Under the pieces are notes generated by a model. That model made no database searches. It was not told the origin of the DNA and was given only the letters and a program-made list of their open reading frames with translations. A DNA stretch of 64,000 bases from Chalara sp. BL73 (Eukaryota > Ascomycota > Leotiomycetes > Helotiales), in the NCBI GenBank assembly GCA_918026815.1, contig CAKJVC010000030.1, positions 310,001 to 374,000 of the forward strand. The letters are read 5' to 3'. Shown here one piece after another: positions 1 to 9,949 of this stretch. Made by a program: the position numbers and the translations under genes. Numbering within the stretch: the first letter of the stretch is position 1; every line of letters begins with the position of its first letter.

Positions 1-1756
1 ACCTCGCTTAGCACACCGCTACTTTCTACATCCCTACTTTATATAACTATTTCTCAGCAACGCTTTTATTAATTGTTTTCAAATTTTGCATATCTTTTTA
101 TTTCGATCATGAAGCACCAATATACTGAAGAAGACGTTATGCAGGCGCTTGAATCAATTGCAAATGGCGTTTCTGCTCGGAAAGCTAGTCTAGAATGGGG
201 TGTTCCAAGGTCCACTCTTCAGAACCGAATTTACGGCCACGAAAATCATCAAACAGCAGCTGAACCTTTGCAAAAGCTTTCTTCAGTTCAAGAAAAACGT
301 TTAACAAACTGGATTTTAGTCCAAGAAAGCTTAGGGCTTAGTCCTACACATACACAAATCAAGGATTTTGCTCAACGCTTGTTAGCTGTACGAGGAGACA
401 CTACTACACTAGGAAAACGTTGGATACAAAGTTTTTTAAAAAGGAATCCTATTCTTAAAACAAAAAAGCAACTCAGGATCGATTCTGCCCGTGTCAATGG
501 AGCTACAACAGATATAATCAAAGCTTGGTTTCGAAAATTCGATATTCCGGAAATTAAAGCTATCAAGCCACAAAATCGCTGGAATATGGATGAAGCTGGT
601 ATTATGGAAGGCCAAGGAGTTAATGGCTTAGTTGTTGGGAGCAAAAATCGACGTTTTATTCAAAAAAAACAGCCTGGATCAAAAGCTTGGACGTCTTTTA
701 TTGAGTGTATTTCTGCTGGAGAAGTTGCTCTTCCTCCATTAGTTATATATAAAGGAAAGTCAGTTCAACAACAATGGTTTCCTGCTAGTCTTGATACTTT
801 TGAAGGTTGGCAGTTCACTGCTACTGAAAATGGCTGGACAACAGACAATACAGCTATAGAATGGCTTAATAAAGTGTTTATACCTCTTACAGCTCCACAA
901 GACCCTCGAGAGCCTCGATTACTTATTTTAGACGGTCATGGAAGTCACGAAACTACGGAGTTCATGTATCAATGCTTTCGGCATAACATACACCTTTTAT
1001 TTTTACCGCCTCACTCTTCACATGTTTTACAGCCTTTAGATCTTTCAATATTTTCTCCTTTGAAAGCTGCGTACCGGAAAAAGCTCGGTAATTTAAGTCT
1101 TTTGACCGATTCTACACCAATTGGAAAGCGAAACTTTTTGCTTTGCTATCAAAAAGCTCGAAAAGAAAGTTTGATAGCTCAAAATATTAAAGCAGGATGG
1201 AAAGCTACTGGTTTATGGCCGCTTAATATAGCCAAGCCTTTAATGAGCCGTTTGCTTCTTGAAAATAGCAATAGCTTTGATCAGTCGGCTTCAAAAGATT
1301 CAGTTAAAGAAAAAGGACTTGTATGGAGTGAAAATATATCATCTATACAATGGGAGACTCCTAAAAAAGCAAAAGATTTACGTTTACAAGCCGAAACAGT
1401 AACTCGATTAAACGAATTCGATTTTCCAACTCGTCGACAGCTTTTTAGGAAAATTGCAAAAGGATTTGATGAGAAAGACTATGCTTTAGCACAAGCAGAG
1501 CTTCGAATTCAGCAATTAGAAGCTAGGGTAGAGCAACTAAAGCCTAGAAAAAAGCGTAAAGTCAGGACTAGCCCAAATTCTAAGTTTGCGGATATTAAAG
1601 CTATTAAAGAAGCTCAAATTGCAGCAGGAGACAGAGAGATTGAAGAGAATGAATCCGATTCATCTATAGATTCTACTAGTACAGGCGATTGTATAGAAGT
1701 CGAAGCGTTGTAGAGATAATAAGGTTCGAAGTGGATGGGTAGCGTGTAAGCGAGGT
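1..1756 (+). mobile_element. pogo/Fot1-like DNA transposon, left end cut by window
   Basis: Tc1/mariner-type (pogo) element carrying the transposase gene that begins at 109. A terminal inverted repeat is visible: bases 1-22 (acctcgcttagcac...) match the reverse complement of 1738-1756 with small gaps. The repeat may continue left of the window and right to about 1800, because 1757-1795 holds two further GGTGGCCCAAA-type units. The element lies tail to tail with a piggyBac gene and appears inserted in that gene's cysteine-rich C-terminus. TIR and gene are seen; the nested insertion is inferred. Confidence 0.8.
109..1713 (+). CDS. pogo-family DDE transposase, intact
   Basis: Cuts and pastes its own element by a DDE/DDD mechanism. 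From the ATG at 109 the protein is 534 aa; an upstream in-frame ATG at 73 adds 12 residues unlike the family. Order: N-terminal psq-type helix-turn-helix (about 5-50), CENP-B/Tc5-type DNA-binding domain (about 60-125), then the DDE_1 catalytic domain with acidic residues in NMDEAGI, LILDGHGSHE and HVLQPLDLSIF. The C-terminus (about 440-534) is lysine/glutamate rich and probably coiled. There is no internal stop, so this is the only pogo copy in the window that could be active. The remnant at 6555-7734 is a clear relative. Confidence 0.93.
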   Translation: MKHQYTEEDVMQALESIANGVSARKASLEWGVPRSTLQNRIYGHENHQTAAEPLQKLSSVQEKRLTNWILVQESLGLSPTHTQIKDFAQRLLAVRGDTTTLGKRWIQSFLKRNPILKTKKQLRIDSARVNGATTDIIKAWFRKFDIPEIKAIKPQNRWNMDEAGIMEGQGVNGLVVGSKNRRFIQKKQPGSKAWTSFIECISAGEVALPPLVIYKGKSVQQQWFPASLDTFEGWQFTATENGWTTDNTAIEWLNKVFIPLTAPQDPREPRLLILDGHGSHETTEFMYQCFRHNIHLLFLPPHSSHVLQPLDLSIFSPLKAAYRKKLGNLSLLTDSTPIGKRNFLLCYQKARKESLIAQNIKAGWKATGLWPLNIAKPLMSRLLLENSNSFDQSASKDSVKEKGLVWSENISSIQWETPKKAKDLRLQAETVTRLNEFDFPTRRQLFRKIAKGFDEKDYALAQAELRIQQLEARVEQLKPRKKRKVRTSPNSKFADIKAIKEAQIAAGDREIEENESDSSIDSTSTGDCIEVEAL

Positions 1757-1789
1757 GGCCCAAATGGGGGGGTGGCCCAAAAGGGGGGG

Positions 1790-3434
1790 TGGGGACTTAT
1801 CCCCTAGAATCCTGCGTTTTGAAGGTACCCTTACATAGCCTCTTGCTTTGCAAGCATGACAGTCTCGACAGCTAGCTGTAAACTCCAATTTGTGATCTGA
1901 ATCGATATTTGGTGATATATGAGCTTTTCTTTTGCGTGGCGTTTGTTGAGCTTTTTTCATTAGAGCTGTAGAAAGCTCTATTCTGAACGCTTTTTGAGTT
2001 GTAAATCTTTGCGTATTAGAAGCTTCAAAATAGAAGGAAAGAAGATAACAATTGACTAGAACAACGTTGAATAGAAAGTGCCAAATAGCGTGCCATCCTC
2101 CTTTGCGAATACGTCGTAAACCAGAGTTGTATGATCTTAGTTGATCAGCTTGATCAACAGCGTTCATTTGATGATTGTAATCGTCGACGAATTGAGGTAT
2201 TGATAGCTTTTTTGTAGGTGAATCACCAAAAGGAACTCTAGCTGTTTTAGCTGAAGAGGAGGTTTCTGAAGGGCGTTTGCGTTCTCGAATAATTGTACTT
2301 TGGCCATCTGATATTGTAGACTGAAACAGGACCAAAGCGTTATCTTTCCAGGCCAAAAAACAAATATTTTGGTCTTCCGAAGGTCGAGTAATCAAGGTTC
2401 CCCAAGGTATTTCATCTTTTGCTTTGTCAATAGCTTTTTTTTGTACTAGATCCTTCGATATGCCAGAATTTTTTCGGCATGTACCGGTAGCTCCTATCCC
2501 TCGGTCTCGAAGTACTTTCAACAGCTTTGTGGACGTAAAAAGGTTATCTAAGTACATGCAGTACCTGAATTTAGCTGTAGGAAGCTTTGAAATTAAGTAC
2601 GGAACGACAGCGGCTGTAGGATTCGTCTTAAGCTCTGTTGGAAGTACAACGTTTTGAGGCCCTCGATTTTTGCCTTTCCCTTTTTTGTGAAAACACCATA
2701 CAAGCATATAACCTTTTTGAGCTAGGCACCACACTTTATAACCTTCTGAAATAGGTTTAGAAGGTATTGTAAGAGTATCTTTTGATCTGCCGGCAAATCG
2801 AGCCATAGCCTCGTCAACAGCTAAATCGCGGCCAGGCATCCAAAGTTGCGTGCAAGTAGACTGAATGTGCGTATTTAAAGGTTCAACCTGAAGTAAAAGT
2901 AAAGTCAGTTTACTATATAATACAGTATCAAATTGCTTCAAACCTTCTGGAAACGTCACGCGCATCAAGTCTAGAAAGCTGCAAAAATCGATGTATGTCC
3001 TCCCATCGATTTTTACACATTGTTTGAGCTACTATTGTATGTCGAGGCATCGATTCTGAGGTGCTCCAATACATCTGAATATTGTTTTCTATATGTAATC
3101 CCATATAAATCCATATTCCCATGTATCCGTACAACTCAGCAATTGTGATAGGCTGGACAACGCGTGCACCTTTAGAACGAGAGCCATCAAGTTTATCTCT
3201 CGATATGTAGTTATTTGTGTTCTCAACTATCGTATTCAGCTGTTCCTGAGTAAAGAACAGGCTCCAAATAGCTAGTGCGTCGTTTGGCGCAACATGTGTA
3301 GGAAGTGTGATATTAAAGTCGAAATGAGGGCATTCAAGAGGAACAAACTGTGTGCCAGTCGTTGTAGTAGGAGGAATATCAGGTCTTAGGGTTCCTGGAT
3401 CAGTAGAATCAGCAATAGTATCTTTAGAAGGCAT
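1790..3434 (-). pseudogene. piggyBac transposase, frameshifted and truncated
   Basis: PiggyBac-type DDE transposase (DDE_Tnp_1_7). The N-terminal half reads from 3434 (MPSKDTIAD; an upstream ATG lies at 3476) to about 2940. The rest lies in another frame from about 2968 down. The joint falls at 2930-2968, where a 1-nt shift is needed. Seen: a catalytic Asp in GRDLAVDEAMARFAGR, another in YCMYLDNLFTSTKLL, and the VDDYNHQMNAVDQADQ block. The C-terminus enters the expected cysteine-rich region (CRDCHACKARGYV...KRRILGD) and then runs into the pogo terminal repeat, so the rest of the zinc knuckle should lie left of the window. Inactive as it stands. Confidence 0.85.
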
Positions 3435-3965
3435 GGTTGTGGTGTTGTGATAAAGTTGTTGTTGTATGAAGGTCAAAAACGCGATATTCTATTATTTTGA
3501 TGGGGTAGCATCACGTGATTGATTACAGGGATTGGTCGCTTTGGCGGTTAAAGGGATAGGGGGAGGAGTATATTTGATGACCCCGCTTTTTTGTCGGTTC
3601 AAAAAAAGGACCATTTTCAATGCCCTGCGCCTTCGTACACGTGACGCGGGATTATATTGTACCGATCGATTCAAAACCCTATGAATTGAACCCTGAATGA
3701 ATCCGTAAATAATTGATTCAGATTTATTGAATATGAATCCGCAAGTTGATTTATTCGATTCAAGAGGGAAGAGGTCGATCCAGGATTCAAAGTGCTCAAA
3801 TTCCAGCCGTACCCACGGCTCCCGACCGACCGTCCGAAAACTCTGAATAATTGAGCCCCTGGAACCCCACCGCGGCATGCATGGCATACGGAGTACTTGC
3901 GGGGGAGTGCAGATTTAGGATTCATACCCGCGGAGGCGGGGCGAACCTTTTTTTCCTCGCCTTAC
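3435..3965. other. non-coding stretch upstream of piggyBac
   Basis: No convincing gene. It should contain the 5' flank and terminal repeat of the piggyBac element, but I could not define the TTAA-flanked end: a TTAA near 3548 lacks an obvious CCC/GGG terminus. From 3660 to 3800 there are several imperfect GATTCA/TGAATC repeats. Confidence 0.4.
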
Positions 3966-4028
3966 AGGACAGTCAGTACAGGACAGGACAGGACAGTATG
4001 GGACAGGACAAGTACAGTACTAGTACAG
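3966..4028. repeat. GGACA short tandem repeat
   Basis: Degenerate tandem repeat of GGACA/GTACA units with a short palindrome (gtacagtactagtacagtac) at its right end. It abuts the MITE at 4031. Confidence 0.7.
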
Positions 4029-4030
4029 TA

Positions 4031-4186
4031 CGGAAGGGGGTCGTAAGAAGTCAAGAGCCGTCTTAATTCTGCCTTCGCTATAAAAGGGAATTTATGGAGT
4101 GATGGCCAATATTCTATACTTTTGGTTGGCCTAAGCTTCTCACCGCCTTGCAAGGGCGGCTCTTGACTTCTTACAAACCCCTTCCG
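4031..4186. mobile_element. 156-bp MITE with TA target duplication
   Basis: Bases 4031-4060 (cggaagggggtcgtaagaag...) pair with the reverse complement of 4157-4186 over 30 bp with two mismatches. TA lies immediately outside both ends (4029-4030 and 4187-4188). Length, inverted ends and TA duplication fit a non-autonomous Tc1/mariner or pogo element. No coding capacity. Confidence 0.8.
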
Positions 4187-4188
4187 TA

Positions 4189-5183
4189 CCATGCGACGTG
4201 CCGGCCATGAATCCACATCGCTTATGGATGAATATGGATATGAATTGAAGAAAGAGACTCCCGGTTCTTTATCCGTCGAAGCTGAAAACCTCACCCCATC
4301 TGGCTTGATTTAAATCAAGAATCCCAAAGCCGACTCGACTCGGCTTTAAAATCATCATCACCTTAACGTTATAACCTGGGCCATATCTGCCATATCTGCA
4401 GATACAGTACGGTGTATGGAAACGGCGCCCGGCTCAATTACCGGAATGGTCGTCTGTATTGGCTTACTTATGCTTACTTTATACTATACTGCGATCCTCG
4501 CTGTGGGGTAGAAGAATGGTGGTCTTGGTGGCGTTGAGGGGACTGTCCTTTGTAACCGGTCGCAATGTGCATCGAGGTTACTGTATGTCCTGGCTTTACC
4601 CGGTTTTTGCCCGGCCGGCGGATCGAGCATCGGGAATTGTCAATGACTATGCAGGCAGCGATGCTTGCAATACCTACCAAGGCTCGAAATCCGTGTACTG
4701 TTTGAGACAGGCCGACAAATACCTCTACGAGTCGTGCTGATACTCAGGAATGCCGATGGTACCTCGGAGACATGAGATCGGACAAACCTGTTCGATACTC
4801 CAAGCCCGTGCAGCATGCCTACAGGGTGGGGGATCAGAAGCTATACGGAGGTCGACGAATGAATACTTGTCTCATCGGCTGAGAGCCCCTTCTAGCGTTG
4901 CGCCGAACATATCGTTACATCCAATCTAAACGGCCAAGTTGGCAATGCAATTCATACGGGAACAAGGTTGGAGATGCGGACTTGCTCCGAGCGGGTGAGA
5001 GATTATAGATTTATAGTCTAACAACCTACTGTACAGACTACAGTATATATATATCAGATGCAAACCACAACCCGAGCTCTCACATCCTCTCCTCACCATC
5101 ACTATCACCATCACACCACACCACATCACTATCAATCAATCAAGCTCCTTCTTTCCATCCACTCCCACCAACCAGTCATCATC
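4189..5183. other. intergenic, no supported gene
   Basis: Short frames here (for example 4459-4740 on +) show no recognisable domain. The last 100 bases before 5184 are CT-, CA- and TCAATCAATC-rich and look like the promoter/5' UTR of the secreted-protein gene. Confidence 0.4.
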
Positions 5184-5675
5184 ATGCAGTTCTTCTTGGT
5201 TGCCCTTCTCGCTCTCCCTGCCGTCCTGGCCGCTCCCGCTCCCGCAGTGGGCGATCCATGGCCCACGACGTTTCCCATCAGCAGCTTTGCCTGCTCCTGC
5301 ACGGACGGTGGTTCGAGAAGCACCATCGGCCCCTGCCTCTATCTGCCTGGTATAGCGTTAGGGGACTATGTACGTGCTCCCCCCTCCCTTTCTCTCTCTT
5401 GCTCTCCCTCTTCCCGCTGCATCTTGTATGATGTATGATGCACCACTTACTCATGGCAGTATTACACTGCAGTATTATAGCAACCTTCGTACTAATAACC
5501 ACTCGTCTGGACGCAGTGCGCACCTGCCGTCGCATGGTCGCCACACATGGAGGATTACTTCACCAACGACTTATGCGTGAGTAACGACCCGACCATGCCC
5601 ACGGCGCAGTGCATCCCCATCAAGCTCTGCAAGAGCACGCTCGCCAACGACCCCAAGTACTTCCAGATCTGCTGA
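5184..5675 (+). CDS. small secreted cysteine-rich protein (effector-like)
   Basis: Two exons, 5184-5369 and 5517-5675, joined in phase 0 give 114 aa. The intron 5370-5516 begins GTACGT, has a branch-like CTAATA near 5492 and ends GCAG. The N-terminus (MQFFLVALLALPAVLAAPAP) is a signal peptide cleaved after Ala. The mature protein has eight cysteines, an even number suited to four disulphides, and ends in Cys directly before the stop. I recognise no family. Size, secretion and cysteine content match fungal small secreted proteins, which include effectors and antimicrobial proteins; that role is inference. It lies between two MITEs, a common setting for such genes. Confidence 0.75.
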
Positions 5676-6097
5676 GCGCACTCACGTCACGGGGGCGAAG
5701 ATGAGATGGATGGATTGATGGATGGATAAAAAGTGAAAAGTGTGGTTTGGAGATGATGGGGGGGGAGGGGCCTCGTTTTCACGCTGGGCCGGGCTGTGGT
5801 GTTGAGATGAATGGCCTAGGCATTGTTAAAAACCTAGGTGTATAATGAAAAAAAAACTCTTCTTCTCTTCTGCTAAATTCCGTAACACCATTCATTCATT
5901 CATTTATCGGCAAATATCTCAAATACCATCAAAAAGTCGATAAATATCTGAAATGCCACCACTGAATTTGGAGGCTTTCTCACATACCACAAATGATGGT
6001 ATTTCAGAAAGCCACCAAATAATTGATGGTATTTGAGAAAGCTTTCAACATTCGCTGTAAGCACGTCGTAGGTACGCTGTAAGTAGAATATAAGCCT
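5676..6097. repeat. 3' flank with short inverted-repeat cluster
   Basis: After the stop there is a G-rich stretch. Between about 5908 and 6045 the motif AAATATCTSAAATRCCA occurs twice and its complement TGATGGTATTTSAGAAAGC twice, so the segment can fold on itself. Probably a relic of a small inverted-repeat element; ends not defined. Confidence 0.45.
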
Positions 6098-6105
6098 GAA
6101 ATCAA

Positions 6106-6403
6106 GGGGAGTGATACACGTCCTCCCCCCCTTACTATACGTCCTCCCCCCCCCTGTCTTTCGTCAACTTCCAACCTCAACTTCAACTTTTTTGTTAAAA
6201 TATATACTAATACGGGGGTCCAGACACCCCCCAACCCCCCCGAAACTAACTCTAACCTTAACCACTAACCCTAACCATTGACTTTGTTTACTTAGCAGTT
6301 GAAATTATACCTTTTATTAAAAAAAAAATCACATGATACTTTGCAAAATCACGAGAAAACTGGAGAAAAAGACAAGGGGGGGGAAGGACGTGTATCACTC
6401 TCC
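6106..6403. mobile_element. 298-bp MITE with 8-bp target duplication
   Basis: The first 19 bases (ggggagtgatacacgtcct) match the reverse complement of 6385-6403 with one mismatch. The element is bracketed by the direct repeat gaaatcaa at 6098-6105 and 6404-6411. An 8-bp duplication is typical of hAT-superfamily insertions. The core has C-runs and G-runs near the ends and a telomere-like stretch (about 6250-6278) containing CTAACCCTAACC. No ORF. Confidence 0.88.
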
Positions 6404-6893
6404 GAAATCAATGTGCTTTTAAGTCCGTGCACCCCATTCCGCATCCCCAAAAATAAGCGAATTTTTAGACCGCTACTCCCACAGTTTTAGATTTTATTTT
6501 ATCAATTCCACTCTAAAATTCTTTAAACTTTGGATTTTGCTTCTCGGACTAGTTATGCATCGATATACTGAAAATGATATAGCCCAGGCTATTAATGATA
6601 TTACAAATGGCAAGTCCACTAAATTAGCTGCTAAGGACTGGGGGGTGCCTTATTCTACACTTCGAGGTCGGATTAAAGGCCAGGAAAACCACTTTATTGC
6701 AGCAGAAAGTCAGCAGAGACTATCAAGGGTGCAAGAGGACCACTTAGCAGATTGGGTCCTTACTCAGGAAGCCCTAGGCGTGCTATTAACTCACGCCCAG
6801 ATCAAAGAGTTTGCGCAGCGCCTTCTAGTTCTTAAAGGAGACTATAGGACACTAGGAAAACGCTGGATGCAAGCTTTCTTAAAACGCAACCCT

Positions 6894-6945
6894 TGTCAGG
6901 CGCCAGGATGTCACGTGCTAAGGGGGCATTGAGGGGCACCTTACA
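6894..6945. mobile_element. 52-bp TG...CA insertion
   Basis: Inserted in the pogo reading frame and flanked by accct (6889-6893 and 6946-6950). Ends are tgtcaggcgcc and ggcaccttaca (inverted, two mismatches). The 5-bp duplication with TG/CA ends suggests an LTR-type insertion deleted to a stub. Confidence 0.6.
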
Positions 6946-7013
6946 ACCCTATTCTCAAGACTAAAAGGTTCCGGAATATCGATTCTCAGCGTGTTAACGG
7001 TGCTACTACTCCT

Positions 7014-7187
7014 TGTCACGGCACGAGCTGTGGATCTACAGATACAGAGGGCAGCTGTGGTACTATACGAGAATCTATAGCTAAGGAAGGAAGAGGGAGC
7101 TCGAGGAGAGCAGGCTATATATACACGAGGAGCTCGGGGAGCTCGCCTAATATGGATCACGTGTGCTTGGGAGCACGCGACGTGACA
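7014..7187. mobile_element. 174-bp solo LTR / TRIM-like element
   Basis: Begins TGTCACGG, ends CGTGACA, flanked by ctcct at 7009-7013 and 7188-7192. Removing it restores the pogo frame (...NGATTP-IIKAWF). It contains a TATA box (ctatatatacacg). Longer relatives sit at 20795-20994 and 29865-30064. Termini and 5-bp duplication indicate a solo LTR. Confidence 0.8.
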
Positions 7188-7734
7188 CTCCTATAATTAA
7201 GGCCTGGTTCCAGCTTTTTTCACTTCCTCAAATTCAGGCTATTAAACCGGAAAATCGGTATAATATGGACGAATCTGGCATTATGGAAGGCTTTGGAGCT
7301 AATGGGCTAGTAGTTGGGAGGGCTGAAAAGCGTAATATCCAGAAAAAACAGCCTGGTTCTCGTGCCTGGACTTCGATTATAGAGTGCATTTCTGCAACCG
7401 GAAAAGCACTTACTCCACTAGTTATTTTTAAAGGAAAAACAGTCCAGCAACAATGGTTTCCTAAAGATCTAGCACCGTACGCTAGCTAGCAGTTTACAGC
7501 TACTGAAAACGCTTGGACAACAGATGCTACGGCCGTCGAATGGCTCCGCAAGGTATTTCTTCCGCAAACTAGCACTTCGGAGCCTAGACTTCTTATTCTA
7601 GACGGCCACAAAAGCCACGAGACTACGGATTTTATGTATTTATGCTAGCAGCATAACGTACACCTTTTATTTTTGCCTCCGCACACTTCTCACGTACTCC
7701 AGCCTTTAGATTTATCAGTGTTTTCTTCCCTGAA

Positions 7735-8035
7735 TGTTACGCGCATCGCTAAACAGGCTTATGCCTTAGGGGCCTGAGGCTCGGTAAGCTCGGCTTACAC
7801 AGAGAACCCCTCGGGTATTGATCACGTGATGGATCATGGCTCATTGGGATCATGGCGATGATCCACTGATCCCCATGATCCAACCTGCGAAGGATCTATA
7901 TAAGTAGATAACTTTCTTAGATAGGAGCTTCGTGCTCAACTCAAATAGTATTCTTATAGCATACTTGTTATTGGGATCTAATCCTTATATGTGATATACC
8001 TACTTCTCCCCAGACCAACAACCCTGGAGTTGACC
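7735..8035. mobile_element. LTR-like sequence, right end undefined
   Basis: Starts TGTTACGC inside the pogo relic and has a TATA box (gatctatataagtag, about 7894) followed by ggagcttcgtgctcaac. The solo LTR at 10995 shares that segment, so both may belong to one LTR lineage. It also holds a cluster of GATCA/TGATC motifs. No matching right terminus or duplication was found, so it is probably truncated. Confidence 0.55.
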
Positions 8036-8041
8036 CTCTCT

Positions 8042-9061
8042 TCATCCAAAGAACTCCACCCAGATTGGTTTTGATGTCCCAACAGAACGATAACAGGAAA
8101 CGTACCAAAAAAGAGAGAGTAAGAGAACCTTCAAAAAGAAATCAAAAGCAGCAACATTTTTGTAGTCTCTAGTACCAGAAGGACAAACTAGTTTCCAAGA
8201 TTGCGGAACCCAAAATAAAAGCCAAGCAGCAATTGTTATAATGATAGAACAGAAGAAGTACATTTGGGTATATCTAAGATTGAAACCATGCAGAGTTGTA
8301 AGAACACCGAAGATGAGTAACGCCAGCAGGAGGGACAGCCTCTTTCGGACGCTGATCGATAGCTTGATCCTTTCGGCCTCAAAGGAAGCAAACATGAGAT
8401 GAATAAGGAAAGCAACTATATGGGCGCAAAATCTATACAAGTGAAACTTATACCGCTTCACAAGATTTGGATCCGGTGGTATAGCGGCTAAGTCTACCCA
8501 GGCGAGGATGATCAGTTGTACTAATATTGCTATGTAGCCAAAGCTCTTGTCGAACCATGTCATGCAATAATCCGGTTGAGCAACTTGGAGTGGTGTTTGT
8601 TCCTCCTTCGCGAATTTGGAAATGATGCTTATCACCAACACCGCTATGAAAGACGCAAAGTAGAAGCATGCCCACGTCTTTGTCCATCCTATGCCGGAAC
8701 ACACCACTAGCTTGGTAAATGAATAGACTATTCCGACGACGAAAACGACAACCCTGATAATCAACGGACATTCAAAGGCCTGGACACCTTCAGGACGAGT
8801 TTGGGGAGAGTGGTGGCGTTCATCTAGGACGAGTTTGGCAGCAAGAGCTGGGGAACGACTTTGGTAAAAATGAACGGCAAACCGAAGGAGAATTGCCGTT
8901 GTGTCAAAGATGCATACAAGAGGTGAGCTTCTCAGGTATATTTGTAGTGAAGGGTCGAATCCGCAGACGCTTCCGCAAGGCTGAACCATAGTATTGAGAG
9001 CGACGGCTACAAGTGGCCAGTAGGCGCTCTGCCAGGAGATTTGATCGGATGCCATTGTCAC
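8042..9061 (-). CDS. polytopic membrane protein, unknown function
   Basis: Uninterrupted 339-aa frame starting MTMASDQISWQSAYWPLV (a second Met at codon 3 is equally possible). About seven hydrophobic segments can be seen, near residues 12-25, 45-62, 103-125, 132-148, 172-192, 208-226, 240-252, 266-286 and 311-325, though some are marginal. Loops are short and partly basic, so it is probably an integral membrane protein. No catalytic motif or family recognised. The stop lies just beyond the LTR-like sequence, so the C-terminus may be altered by it. No introns needed. Confidence 0.6.
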   Translation of the reverse strand: MTMASDQISWQSAYWPLVAVALNTMVQPCGSVCGFDPSLQIYLRSSPLVCIFDTTAILLRFAVHFYQSRSPALAAKLVLDERHHSPQTRPEGVQAFECPLIIRVVVFVVGIVYSFTKLVVCSGIGWTKTWACFYFASFIAVLVISIISKFAKEEQTPLQVAQPDYCMTWFDKSFGYIAILVQLIILAWVDLAAIPPDPNLVKRYKFHLYRFCAHIVAFLIHLMFASFEAERIKLSISVRKRLSLLLALLIFGVLTTLHGFNLRYTQMYFFCSIIITIAAWLLFWVPQSWKLVCPSGTRDYKNVAAFDFFLKVLLLSLFWYVSCYRSVGTSKPIWVEFFG

Positions 9062-9290
9062 AACTGACAGGACTCTGGTACGGAAAAGGAAATTCAGATG
9101 GATTTAAGGTTGTATAGGCTTAGTAAATATAGGATAGAAGAATTCTCATAATTTTTTTTTTTTTTTTTGTAGTTTCCAGGTCCATGATGCGGCCCTAGGT
9201 GCAGTGTGGCTTAGCGCCTAGCCGGCCTTGCAAAGATTTACATTGAAGCTACATTATCCATTTCATCCAATTGGCAAGCCTTCTAATCAA
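9062..9290. other. upstream flank with poly-T tract
   Basis: Flank of the membrane-protein gene. It contains 17 consecutive T (9152-9168), the kind of tract a retroposed poly-A tail would leave on the opposite strand. No other feature. Confidence 0.5.
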
Positions 9291-9450
9291 TGAACCCCAG
9301 CGCATCTTGACAGCACCAACACAGTATCACAGACATCATAGCACCGTCAGCACTCTTTTCCGCGCCAGCATCAAGTAGCATCTGCACAATCTTCTGATGT
9401 CCTTTAAATGAAGCAACCCGCATCGCATTGCCATATTCTTCACCATTCAG
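9291..9450 (-). pseudogene. ankyrin-repeat fragment
   Basis: On the minus strand about 9340-9450 reads GNAMRVASFKGHQKIVQMLLDAGAEKSADGAM (split here for length: GNAMRVASFKGHQK then IVQMLLDAGAEK), one ankyrin repeat with the G-N-A-L/M start seen in fungal NACHT-ankyrin proteins. No flanking repeats; the frame closes soon after. A related broken gene is at 52.8-55.3 kb. Confidence 0.65.
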
Positions 9451-9949
9451 CCCCCCCCAGTGGTTTCAATGAAGGTTTTGTTAAGTCCCCGTGATGAAGC
9501 ACTGCCTCGTCCGACTGCACGTAGATCAAATGCGTACCGTCTGGAGAAATGAATGTATTGGAGCCGCCACCGCTGGTGATAGAGCTTGAATTTTGCGAAG
9601 TCAGCAATTTCCGGTTTAACAAAACAGTTGGGTGCTTAATTGTTGGAGCCACATAATTTGACTGCCAAAATGAACACTTCTCACAATACATCTAGGCTGT
9701 CTCACCCACACCACCTGCCAATCCCCAAAGTCTCTCCACAAAATTCCAATACCCCTCTTGCATTCCCCTTAAACAACTGCACGTGTTCAGCTCCCTCGAC
9801 CAACTTCTTCACCATTGCTTCCTCTATTCGCCTGGACGGTGCATCACCCGTAAAGATGTCATGGATATTTATTTACAGTATCTAACCTGGTACAATGACG
9901 TCCAAGGAGTGCTTAAAAGTGGAGCTAACTTCACCCCAACTGCATTATT
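9451..9949. other. no assignable gene; coding-like minus frames
   Basis: Minus-strand frames at 9440-9691 and about 9690-9860 (reads DIFTGDAPSRRIEEAMVKKL) look protein-like but match nothing I recognise and are broken by stops. Possibly parts of a decayed gene. Confidence 0.3.

Larger units (their letters stand above)
6555..7734 (+). pseudogene. decayed pogo transposase with nested insertions
   Basis: Relative of the transposase at 109-1713 (same start MHRYTENDIAQAI vs MKHQYTEEDVMQAL). The DNA-binding half is readable to 6893, then broken by a 52-bp insertion (6894-6945) and a 174-bp solo LTR (7014-7187). Frames resume after each, with the target duplicated. The catalytic part (NMDESGIMEG, ILDGHKSHE, SHVLQPLDLSVF) carries TAG stops near 7487 and 7647. 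It ends where an LTR-like sequence starts at 7735. Dead copy. Confidence 0.9.

Noticed and set aside
3540..3560. TTAA end of the piggyBac element
   Set aside because: TTAA present but without the expected C/G-triplet terminus or a partner, so not called.
6240..6280. True telomere or chromosome end
   Set aside because: Only two good CCCTAA units, degenerate and inside a MITE with clear ends; interstitial.
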